Shown piece by piece: positions 8,670 through 15,448 of a stretch of 64,000 nt of DNA. Source of the stretch: Myroides sp. N17-2 (GTDB taxonomy: Bacteria; Bacteroidota; Bacteroidia; Flavobacteriales; Flavobacteriaceae); assembly GCF_002286775.1 (NCBI RefSeq), contig NZ_NSGJ01000002.1, positions 1 through 64,000 on the forward strand, written 5' to 3'. How positions within the stretch are numbered: the stretch's first letter is position 1; the number at the start of each line of letters is the position of its first letter. Position numbers and translations under genes: made by a program. The notes below the pieces were generated by a model. That model was not told where the DNA came from and made no database searches. It was given only the letters and a program-made list of their open reading frames with translations.

Positions 8670-9326
8670 CTATTGTTTTTTGACAAATAGATTACTTGCT
8701 ATTTTTTTAGTAACAGTGATCTGATGATTATCTACTTTTATAGTATACGATTGATCGAATGGTTCTATATCTATTATTTCTAGTTTAGAGCCTAGTGATA
8801 TTTTTTGTTTATCTAAATATTGTAAGAACTCTGCAGAAGAGTCTTTAACCCCTACACACACTACTATTTTAGAAGGTTCTATTTCTGATAATAGTTTTTT
8901 ATCTATCTGTTTTATCTCACCTTTAGCATTGGGAATAGGGTCACCATGTGGATCTTCTGTTGGAAAACCTAAAAAAGAATCTAATTTATTAATTAATTTC
9001 TCTGATTTAATATGTTCTAATTCCTCCGCTACATCGTGTACCTCATCCCAATTAAAGCCTAGTTTCTCTACTAAGAATACTTCCCATAGTCGGTGTTTAC
9101 GCACGATCATCTTAGCTGCCATTACCCCTTTAGGAGTAAGTGTTACGCCTTGGTATTTTTGGTAAGTAATTAATTCTTTGTCATTTAGCTTCTTTATCAT
9201 ATCAGTCACAGACGAAGCCTTAGTCTCGATCTTAGCAGCTATCGCATTAGTCGATATCCCCTGAGATTGGCCTAGTGACAAGTGGAATATTGTTTTTAAA
9301 TAATTCTCTTCTGAATAGGTAAGCAT
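8670..9326 (-). CDS. DtxR/MntR-family metal-dependent repressor
   Basis: Cytoplasmic iron- or manganese-sensing repressor of 218 residues, with the full three-domain layout: winged helix (about 1-62, LKTIFHLS..ATKASSVTDMIKKL-like), dimerisation/metal domain (about 65-130) and C-terminal FeoA/SH3-like domain (about 145-215). Candidate metal ligands are His78, Glu83, His97, Glu102, His105 and His127 (DPHGDPIP). Whether the metal is Fe or Mn cannot be told. The gene is divergent from the TonB receptor/thioredoxin operon. Inverted repeats overlap or adjoin both promoters (9337-9352 and 9382-9397), consistent with autoregulation and control of the neighbouring operon. Confidence 0.92.
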   Translation of the reverse strand: MLTYSEENYLKTIFHLSLGQSQGISTNAIAAKIETKASSVTDMIKKLNDKELITYQKYQGVTLTPKGVMAAKMIVRKHRLWEVFLVEKLGFNWDEVHDVAEELEHIKSEKLINKLDSFLGFPTEDPHGDPIPNAKGEIKQIDKKLLSEIEPSKIVVCVGVKDSSAEFLQYLDKQKISLGSKLEIIDIEPFDQSYTIKVDNHQITVTKKIASNLFVKKQ

Positions 9327-9336
9327 GGAATGTTTA

Positions 9337-9356
9337 TTTGTTTAAATACAAAGTTA
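9337..9356 (-). promoter_or_regulatory. Regulator promoter -7 element with adjoining inverted repeat
   Basis: The minus strand reads TAACTTTG at 9356-9349 (TAnnTTTG). It overlaps an inverted repeat TTTGT-N6-ACAAA (9337-9352) that would cover the transcription start. Autoregulation is inferred. Confidence 0.5.
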
Positions 9357-9381
9357 GCATTTTTTTATTTACAAATTAATT

Positions 9382-9397
9382 TTTAGCTTTGTCTAAA
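9382..9397 (+). promoter_or_regulatory. Candidate metal-repressor operator over the receptor promoter
   Basis: The inverted repeat TTTAG-N6-CTAAA (TTTAGCTTTGTCTAAA) completely contains the -7 element TAGCTTTG (9384-9391) of the TonB receptor gene. A protein bound here would block RNA polymerase. The adjacent DtxR/MntR-type protein is the obvious candidate. Confidence 0.55.
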
Positions 9398-9411
9398 TTT
9401 AATAACAAGAC

Positions 9412-11682
9412 ATGTGTAAAAGTATTTTTAAACTAGTATCAATAAATATTTTCTTTACTCTTTTTTTTGCATCAGTTGCCAATGCTCAGAATATAAAGGG
9501 AAAAGTTATCTCTAATGGTGAATCACTCTCTTATGCTACCGTCACTTTAGTAGGCACTTCTCACGGTGTAATGACGGATGATAAAGGAGAATTTATATTT
9601 GATCAATTAAAAGAAGGTAACTATACAGTGAAAGCTGAGCTCGTTGGTTTTAAGCCAATGACTAAAAAAGTAAATGTAAAGAATCAACAGAGTGTACAGA
9701 TGTCATTCGACCTACAGGAAGATGCGACTTTAGACGAAATAGTTATCTCAGGAACATTAAAACCTGTACTTAAGTCAGAAGCCGTAGTACCTGTGGAGAT
9801 TTATACTCCTGCTTTTTTTGAGAAGAATCCTACTGCGAGTTTATTTGACGCAGTACAAATGATTAATGGGGTACAACCTCAACTTAACTGTAATGTATGT
9901 AATACAGGAGATATTCATATTAATGGTATGGAAGGACCTTATACTATGATCTTGATTGACGGGATGCCTATCGTGTCTTCGCTATCGACAGTGTATGGGT
10001 TATTTGGTATTCCGACAAGTTTGATAGAGCGTGTAGAAGTGGTTAAGGGCCCAGCATCTTCCCTATACGGTACAGAAGCGATGGGGGGTATTATTAACGT
10101 AATTACTAAAGACCCTGAGCATGCCGCAAAGTTGAGCGTAGATGCCTTTAGCACCACTTGGCTTGAGAATAATATAGACTTAGGAGCGAGTTATAAACTT
10201 GGTAAGCACGTAAAAGGTTTGTTCGGTGGAAATTACTTTAAGTATGGTCAACGAAAAGACAAGAACGGCGATGGCTTTACAGATGTAACACTTCAAGACC
10301 GTATATCGATGTTTAATAAATTTAGTCTTAAGCGAAAAGAAGACAGAGTAGCCAGTTTGGCATTGCGTTATGTATATGAAGATAGATGGGGAGGACAGAC
10401 AGATTGGAAACGCAAGGAGCATCGTGGAGGAGAAGAAGTATATGCTGAGAGTATATTCACTAATCGCTTCGAGGCAATAGGGATGTATCAACTGCCTACT
10501 ACAGAGAATATCTATACACAGTTCTCTTATATCTATCACAAGCAAAATTCGTTCTATGGTCCCGAATCGTATAATGCGAAACAACAAGTGGCTTTTGCAC
10601 AAGCATATTGGGATAAGAATATTGGTAACCACAGTATGCTACTAGGTGCGTCATTTAAATACACGTATTATGATGACAACACGAGAGCAACAGGTATCTA
10701 TGATGAGAATGGATTAGTGAAGAACCAACCTCAAGAAACACCTATACCAGGTATATTTATTCAGGATGAATGGAAACTAAGTGATCAACATAAGCTTCTA
10801 TTAGGGTATCGATTTGATTATGATCAGAAACACAAGGGAATTCACTCTCCTCGTATCGGATATAAATATACGCCAACAGCTAACCAAGCATTAAGAGCAA
10901 GCTTTGGTACAGGGTTTCGTGTAGTGAATGTATTTACAGAAGATCATAGAGCACTGACAGGGGCGAGAGAAGTAGTGTTCGCTGAGAAGTTAGATCCAGA
11001 AAAGTCGTATAATGCCAATCTTAATTATACCATTAAGGTGCCTTCAGATTTTGGAGTATTTAACTTCGATGTGAATGGATTCTATACTTACTTTACGAAT
11101 AAGATAGACGCAGATACTGATACAGACCAGACTAAGATTATCTATGCCAACCTTGATGGGCATGCTATATCAAGAGGATTATCTCTAAATGTAGACGTGA
11201 CGTTTGACATTCCGTTAAAGTTGATGGCGGGTGCTACCTATATGGATGTATTTAGAAAAGAGGATGGCGAGCGTGAGCAAATCTATCACTCTCCGAAATG
11301 GTCGGGTAACTTTATCGCAAGTTATAATTTTGGTAATGGATTCACTGCGGACTTGACTTCAGATTGGAAGGGACCAATGAGATTACCTCGTGTAGAGAAT
11401 GATTATCGACCAGAATATTCGCCATGGACTGTTATCGCAAACGTACAGGTAACGAAGAAGTTTAATAACGGTATCCAAATATATGGAGGAGTAAAAAACT
11501 TGTTTAATACTCTGCCTAAAGAAGATACTATCGCGAGATGGTGGGATCCATTTGGCGAACCTGGTAATGGTGTAGCGCCACCAGCAGGTAGAAATGATGT
11601 AATCTTCGAACCAAATGATTATAGCTATACACCGCTACAGGGTATCAGAGGATTCTTAGGAGTTAGATATAACATATTTTAA
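9412..11682 (+). CDS. TonB-dependent outer-membrane receptor with CxxC plug
   Basis: Outer-membrane active transporter of 756 residues. It has a signal peptide (1-25), a carboxypeptidase-regulatory-like beta-sandwich (about 27-105), a TonB-box-like DEIVISG (108-114), a plug domain (about 115-235) and a 22-strand barrel ending in a terminal Phe. The plug contains Cys160 and Cys163 in NCNVCNTGDIHI, followed by GMEGPYTMILIDGMP and VKGPASSLYGTEAMGGIINV, the hallmark of a Bacteroidota receptor group often linked to metal or haem uptake. A secreted thioredoxin gene follows after 16 bases. The promoter overlaps a palindrome next to a metal-responsive regulator, so the cargo is probably a metal complex; which one is unknown. 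Confidence 0.93.
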   Translation: MCKSIFKLVSINIFFTLFFASVANAQNIKGKVISNGESLSYATVTLVGTSHGVMTDDKGEFIFDQLKEGNYTVKAELVGFKPMTKKVNVKNQQSVQMSFDLQEDATLDEIVISGTLKPVLKSEAVVPVEIYTPAFFEKNPTASLFDAVQMINGVQPQLNCNVCNTGDIHINGMEGPYTMILIDGMPIVSSLSTVYGLFGIPTSLIERVEVVKGPASSLYGTEAMGGIINVITKDPEHAAKLSVDAFSTTWLENNIDLGASYKLGKHVKGLFGGNYFKYGQRKDKNGDGFTDVTLQDRISMFNKFSLKRKEDRVASLALRYVYEDRWGGQTDWKRKEHRGGEEVYAESIFTNRFEAIGMYQLPTTENIYTQFSYIYHKQNSFYGPESYNAKQQVAFAQAYWDKNIGNHSMLLGASFKYTYYDDNTRATGIYDENGLVKNQPQETPIPGIFIQDEWKLSDQHKLLLGYRFDYDQKHKGIHSPRIGYKYTPTANQALRASFGTGFRVVNVFTEDHRALTGAREVVFAEKLDPEKSYNANLNYTIKVPSDFGVFNFDVNGFYTYFTNKIDADTDTDQTKIIYANLDGHAISRGLSLNVDVTFDIPLKLMAGATYMDVFRKEDGEREQIYHSPKWSGNFIASYNFGNGFTADLTSDWKGPMRLPRVENDYRPEYSPWTVIANVQVTKKFNNGIQIYGGVKNLFNTLPKEDTIARWWDPFGEPGNGVAPPAGRNDVIFEPNDYSYTPLQGIRGFLGVRYNIF

Positions 11683-11698
11683 TTAGTTAGTTGACATT

Positions 11699-12169
11699 AT
11701 GAGTAGATGTTTACTTTTTTTCATGTTGAGTTATTTCTTTGGGTTGACGACTTATGCTCAACCCAAGGAGATACTGTTCTCTGAGTTAGAATCGGCTATG
11801 GCTAAAGATCCTAAACCTGTGATGATATTCTTACACACAGACTGGTGTAGCTACTGCTCACTGATGGAACGCAAAACGCTGAAGAGTGATAAAGTCATTG
11901 GTAAGCTAAACAGAGATTTTTATTATATCTCCTTTAATGCAGAACATGATGAAGTGATAAAGTATAAAGGAAAGAATTATTCACTGAAGAAAGTAGGGAT
12001 TAGTACTAAGCAACATGAGTTAGCTAAAGAGTTAGCTCAATCCAATGCTTATCCTGCAGTCATCTTTTTAGATGAGAAGCTTGAGGTACTCTATCGACAC
12101 TTCGCATATGTCAAACCGGATGATATGTATAAAATATTGAATACCATCAAAACAACTAATAAAGGATAG
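11699..12169 (+). CDS. Secreted thioredoxin-fold protein
   Basis: Periplasmic or extracytoplasmic thioredoxin-like protein of 156 residues with a signal peptide (MSRCLLFFMLSYFFGLTTYAQ). The active-site motif is DWCSYC (Cys50, Cys53), preceded by VMIFLHT, with a probable cis-proline in NAYPAVIFLD. Its arrangement resembles the thioredoxin_7/DUF255 group. It starts 16 bases after the TonB receptor stop, so the two are translated from one message. The receptor plug carries its own CxxC (160-163), so a redox relationship between the two is plausible but unproven. Confidence 0.88.
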   Translation: MSRCLLFFMLSYFFGLTTYAQPKEILFSELESAMAKDPKPVMIFLHTDWCSYCSLMERKTLKSDKVIGKLNRDFYYISFNAEHDEVIKYKGKNYSLKKVGISTKQHELAKELAQSNAYPAVIFLDEKLEVLYRHFAYVKPDDMYKILNTIKTTNKG

Positions 12170-12173
12170 TCAA

Positions 12174-12249
12174 TATCTGTGATAATATAAACGTATATTT
12201 TTAGTATTTCTTGATTTTAGAAATGTTGTGAGAATATATAACACAGATA
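12174..12249. repeat. Intergenic inverted repeat after the thioredoxin gene
   Basis: TATCTGTG (12174-12181) is matched by CACAGATA (12242-12249), and AT-rich arms continue the symmetry for a few bases. It is not a copy of the 154-168 bp element. No second copy is seen in this window. Confidence 0.4.
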
Positions 12250-12308
12250 CATCTTGCTTTTTATTCACCTATCCCTAAATGAGTCATACTATATTATGAC
12301 TCAAATTA

Positions 12309-12347
12309 AAAGAGCCTTACACATTCATTGTTGTGTAAGGCTTTTTG
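12309..12347. terminator. Terminator between the thioredoxin and deiminase genes
   Basis: The stem AGCCTTACACA/TGTGTAAGGCT with flanking A-run and T-run serves the plus-strand receptor-thioredoxin operon and probably the minus-strand deiminase gene. Confidence 0.85.
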
Positions 12348-12349
12348 CT

Positions 12350-13501
12350 TTATTGCTTCGGTTGCTGTTGTGTCACACAGTGTATCATACCTCCATAAGC
12401 ATATAGGTTGCGGATATCGATACCGATCACCTTTCGTCCTGGGTATAAATTAGCGATTAGCTCGTTAGCTACTTTATCATTCACATCATTATAGTTAGGG
12501 ACTAACACCTTATCATTCGCGACATAGTAGTTAATATAACTTCCCTTGTAGTATAGGTTCACTCCTGATGGCGTAGTCACATTTTTACTTGTCAAGGGCA
12601 AAGCTACTTTAGTGTATTCCTTATTCTCTATATTCGTAGCTGTGTATAAAGTAGTAATATCTGAAGCTGATACTCCCCACTCTGACAAATCTTTTTTACT
12701 CATCGTCACCATCACATCACTACTTACAAACTTAGCTATACCATCTATGTGCATATCTGTAATATCTTCTTTAGAGAATCCACCTTCTAACCAAATAAAC
12801 TTTTTGGCACCTAAGTATTGAGAGAATATTTCTTCTGCTTGCGCCTGAGACATCCCTTGATTTCTAATCGAGTTAGCAGGATATTGACTAATGATAGCAC
12901 TTTTAGTCGCTAATAGCACTCCTTTTGGATCAAGCTCTACAGCACCTCCTTCGTTTACCATCACGTCATTAAGATTTACTATTTCAGTATTGGTATCCTT
13001 AGCGATTAATGCAGGGATAGCATTACATCGTTCGTAATCAAACTTCTCTCCCCATCCATTAAATCCCCAATCTTGGATTACCAGCTTACCTTTGTTATCA
13101 CGGACATAGATAGGACCGTTATCCCTTATCCATACGTCATCAGTCTTATAGATCTTGAAGTCAATATTCGTTAATGGAACATCGTTCTCCAGTAGTAGAT
13201 CTGTGATACGCAGTCTCTCTGTCTCATTATATGCGATAAGGTGTACCTTCTCCGTAGACTGTAACGCCTTAGTCATCTCTACCCATATCTGATCTAATTC
13301 ATCTGGATAATCTACCCCATGCTGATACTGATGAGGCCACTGTAGCCATGTCCCTTCGTGAGGAGCAGACTCTTCTGGAAATGTATATGTAGTTTGTTTC
13401 ATCTTAGTGGGTGGATCTGTATCTATGTGATCAGCCGCATTACACGATTGGGTTAACATAGATAGGGTTAGACTTAGGGCAATGGTCTTTAGGAGCATCA
13501 T
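12350..13501 (-). CDS. Agmatine deiminase/peptidyl-arginine deiminase family lipoprotein
   Basis: Guanidine-group-modifying enzyme of the PAD_porph family, converting agmatine to N-carbamoylputrescine or arginine residues to citrulline. At 383 residues it shows DDVWIRDNGP (121-130), DMHIDGIA (His251, Asp253) and the nucleophile Cys375 in GGMIHCVTQ, so the catalytic set looks complete. Unusually for an agmatine deiminase it begins with a lipoprotein signal ending LTQSC (Cys20), placing it outside the cytoplasm. An aguB-type amidase is absent here. The AraC-type gene 34 bases upstream on the same strand may be in the same transcript. Confidence 0.88.
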   Translation of the reverse strand: MMLLKTIALSLTLSMLTQSCNAADHIDTDPPTKMKQTTYTFPEESAPHEGTWLQWPHQYQHGVDYPDELDQIWVEMTKALQSTEKVHLIAYNETERLRITDLLLENDVPLTNIDFKIYKTDDVWIRDNGPIYVRDNKGKLVIQDWGFNGWGEKFDYERCNAIPALIAKDTNTEIVNLNDVMVNEGGAVELDPKGVLLATKSAIISQYPANSIRNQGMSQAQAEEIFSQYLGAKKFIWLEGGFSKEDITDMHIDGIAKFVSSDVMVTMSKKDLSEWGVSASDITTLYTATNIENKEYTKVALPLTSKNVTTPSGVNLYYKGSYINYYVANDKVLVPNYNDVNDKVANELIANLYPGRKVIGIDIRNLYAYGGMIHCVTQQQPKQ

Positions 13502-13535
13502 TCTGTGATTTAATTGATTAATTATAGGAGCAAAG

Positions 13536-14393
13536 TTACTTCGAGTCAGCGATGTCGGATTGTTCTAAATTGACAAGTTTCTTTTCGACAGGAATTAAAA
13601 TATGTGTTGCCCACGTATCAGACACAGTTTCATTAGGAAGATATTGCTCTATAATAGGAGTGGAGTCTATACTATAAGGAGTGTTATTCATCCACTGATA
13701 GTAGATATTTCGGTAGGTATCTTCTATAGGGCTGTGGTTATCAGGATGTGTATACCTCGCATACCACTGTCCGAAAATAGTCTTCTTTAAGAACGGTTTA
13801 GTATCTGTAACTTTAGTCATACAGGTTTCGTAGCGAGTTCTGGTTTTATCAGAGATAAGGGGTTGATCGATGATAACCCCAAATAGCAGCGAGTCTGTGG
13901 TAGAGGGTATATAGTTATCTACCTGTTGCCATATCGTGTTAATGGCATCCGTGTTATAATCATTAGTGATATATACATTATAATAGACTGCTAAGGGAGA
14001 CATATAAACATAGTCAAACGTTATATCCTTAGATTCTATCTGATGTGATGCTATATAAGGAATGAATAGCTCTGCTTTATTCTCTCTCGCATTAAGTGGT
14101 GTAATGCCAAACTTCTGCTTAAACGCCTTCGCAAAAGATTGATTACTCTCAAATCCTACATTAAGGGCTATCTCTGTAATGGGTAAATCCGAATATATAA
14201 GTGACTTATAGGCATTCTCTAACCGCAGACGTGTGATACATCTGCCTATCGTTTCTTTAGTCAACGCTAAAAATACACGCTGTATGTTGCGATAAGAGTA
14301 GTGAGACACCTCCTCTAATTCCTCAGGGAATATCTTTCGATGACTATTGGCTTCGATGTATGCTATGAGTTTTTGTATTCGGTGTATATCCAT
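13536..14393 (-). CDS. AraC-family regulator with GyrI-like effector domain
   Basis: Transcription factor of 285 residues with the reversed order seen in Rob/SoxS-like multidrug regulators: an N-terminal AraC double helix-turn-helix (about 1-105, with NVGFESNQSFAKAFKQKFGITP as the second helix-turn-helix region) and a C-terminal GyrI/SOUL-like small-molecule domain (about 110-275). The effector is unknown. It precedes the deiminase gene by 34 bases on the same strand, so it may regulate or be cotranscribed with it. The upstream region holds the 11-bp phased repeat array (14508-14609) shared with the divergent blaI promoter region. Confidence 0.88.
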   Translation of the reverse strand: MDIHRIQKLIAYIEANSHRKIFPEELEEVSHYSYRNIQRVFLALTKETIGRCITRLRLENAYKSLIYSDLPITEIALNVGFESNQSFAKAFKQKFGITPLNARENKAELFIPYIASHQIESKDITFDYVYMSPLAVYYNVYITNDYNTDAINTIWQQVDNYIPSTTDSLLFGVIIDQPLISDKTRTRYETCMTKVTDTKPFLKKTIFGQWYARYTHPDNHSPIEDTYRNIYYQWMNNTPYSIDSTPIIEQYLPNETVSDTWATHILIPVEKKLVNLEQSDIADSK

Positions 14394-14507
14394 ATAGTTA
14401 GGTTGTCATAGAGGAGATTAGTATTGAGCTAAAGTTAAGAATAATGAGGCTTTTTATACGAAGTAAAGTGACCTTTACTATTGATTTTTTTACAGCTTCT
14501 TAGTGGG

Positions 14508-14609
14508 TGGTCGGCTGATGGTCGGCATGTGATGGGCATATGATCGGCTAAAAAGTGCTATAAATAAGCCTATCACTAGCCGAGCATATCGGGAACATGT
14601 AGGGAGCAT
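14508..14609. repeat. 11-bp phased head-to-head repeat array A
   Basis: Four contiguous direct units of exactly 11 bp (14508-14551; typical unit TGGTCGGCTGA) are followed by a 25-base spacer and three further 11-bp units (14577-14609). The first of these, TAGCCGAGCAT, is a 10/11 reverse-complement match to the last direct unit. The three-to-four unit, head-to-head plan recurs at 28.3 and 61.0 kb with different unit sequences. Confidence 0.75.
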
Positions 14610-14707
14610 GGTAATTATATGTCACGGATTGTGGCTACTGTGTGATGTTTCTTAAAGAAGTAAATGCCCTATTTCATTGATACAGTATACTTTATTTTAT
14701 ATAAACT

Positions 14708-14748
14708 AACTATTTAGTTTGTAAACTAAAAAAATAGTTATATGTTTG
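14708..14748 (+). promoter_or_regulatory. blaI promoter with palindromic operator
   Basis: The core promoter is TTTG (14718-14721), 19 bases, TATGTTTG (14741-14748). The palindrome TTTAGTTTGTAAACTAAA (14713-14730) sits over the -33 box, and outer arms AACTATT/AATAGTT extend the symmetry to 14708-14739. This is the placement expected for a BlaI/MecI-type autorepressor. Confidence 0.7.
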
Positions 14749-14766
14749 TGATATCAAATTACAATT

Positions 14767-15129
14767 ATGGAAAAGCTGACTAATAAAGAAGAGGAGATTA
14801 TGTGTATCCTCTGGAAACTTGAGAAGGGATTTGTCAATGATATTTTAGAACATATGCCAGAACCTAAACCTCATTATAATACACTGTCTACACTGGTGCG
14901 TATCTTAGAAGAAAAAGGAGTGGTGTCTTATAAAGCGTATGGAAAGTCTCATCAATATTTTCCATTAGTAAAGATGGAGGACTATCGCAAGATGTTTATG
15001 GAAGAGACGATGGAGAAATATTTTGATAATTCGTTTAGTAATCTAGTGAGTTTCTTTGTGAAGGATAAGAAGTTATCTAAGAATGAATTAGATGAATTGA
15101 TGCAAATTATAGAACAGAATAAAAAATAA
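14767..15129 (+). CDS. blaI: BlaI/MecI/CopY-family repressor
   Basis: Small dimeric winged-helix repressor of 120 residues, the normal length. It begins MEKLTNKEEEIMCILWKL and has the recognition region PHYNTLSTLVRILEEKG. In the family the repressor is cleaved when a BlaR1-type membrane peptidase senses a signal. Here it precedes such a peptidase gene. The promoter contains a perfect-arm palindrome over the -33 element. No beta-lactamase gene is nearby, so the inducing signal and regulon are not necessarily antibiotic related. A 319-base hairpin-rich gap separates it from blaR1, whereas the pair often overlaps in other genomes. Confidence 0.92.
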   Translation: MEKLTNKEEEIMCILWKLEKGFVNDILEHMPEPKPHYNTLSTLVRILEEKGVVSYKAYGKSHQYFPLVKMEDYRKMFMEETMEKYFDNSFSNLVSFFVKDKKLSKNELDELMQIIEQNKK

Positions 15130-15184
15130 TTATTGCTGTTTAAAATGCTGACAAATAAAATTATTAGTTAGGATTTTGATTTAT

Positions 15185-15330
15185 TTACTGTTTTGTCTTG
15201 ACACCAAAAAGTAACAAAAAAAGTCAAGACAGTAACTCCTAAACGGTCAATGTACAATGTAAATTCTTAAACTAAACAAACTCCCTTCGGTCAGACACTG
15301 TTTAGTTTTACAGAATTCACATCTATTGAC
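15185..15330. repeat. Two large hairpins between blaI and blaR1
   Basis: The first hairpin pairs GTCTTGAC (15196-15203) with GTCAAGAC (15223-15230), extended by TTACTG/CAGTAA. The second is a large imperfect inverted repeat from GTCAAT (15246) to ATTGAC (15330) whose inner arms pair AAACTAAACA with TGTTTAGTTTT around a roughly 20-base loop. They occupy most of the 319-base gap and could attenuate or process the blaI-blaR1 message, or be an inserted repeat. No coding sequence is seen in the gap. Confidence 0.65.
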
Positions 15331-15448
15331 GCTCGCTTATGCGTTTACGCGCTTGTCGCTTCGCAAGAATATTTATTTGAGAGAGAATATCTAGCTTGTG
15401 TTCAGAAAAAAAATAGTTTGATTATTAACCAACCAATCAACTGGACTT

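Larger units (their letters stand above)
14394..14766. other. Divergent AraC/blaI intergenic region
   Basis: No open frame of note in this 373-base region. It holds an 11-bp phased repeat array (14508-14609) and the blaI promoter/operator (14708-14748), annotated separately. Confidence 0.7.

Noticed and set aside
12174-12249. Fifth copy of the 154-168 bp element
   Set aside because: The ends, the centre and the length differ from the family.
14508-14609. CRISPR array
   Set aside because: Units are contiguous 11-mers without spacers, and no cas genes are nearby.
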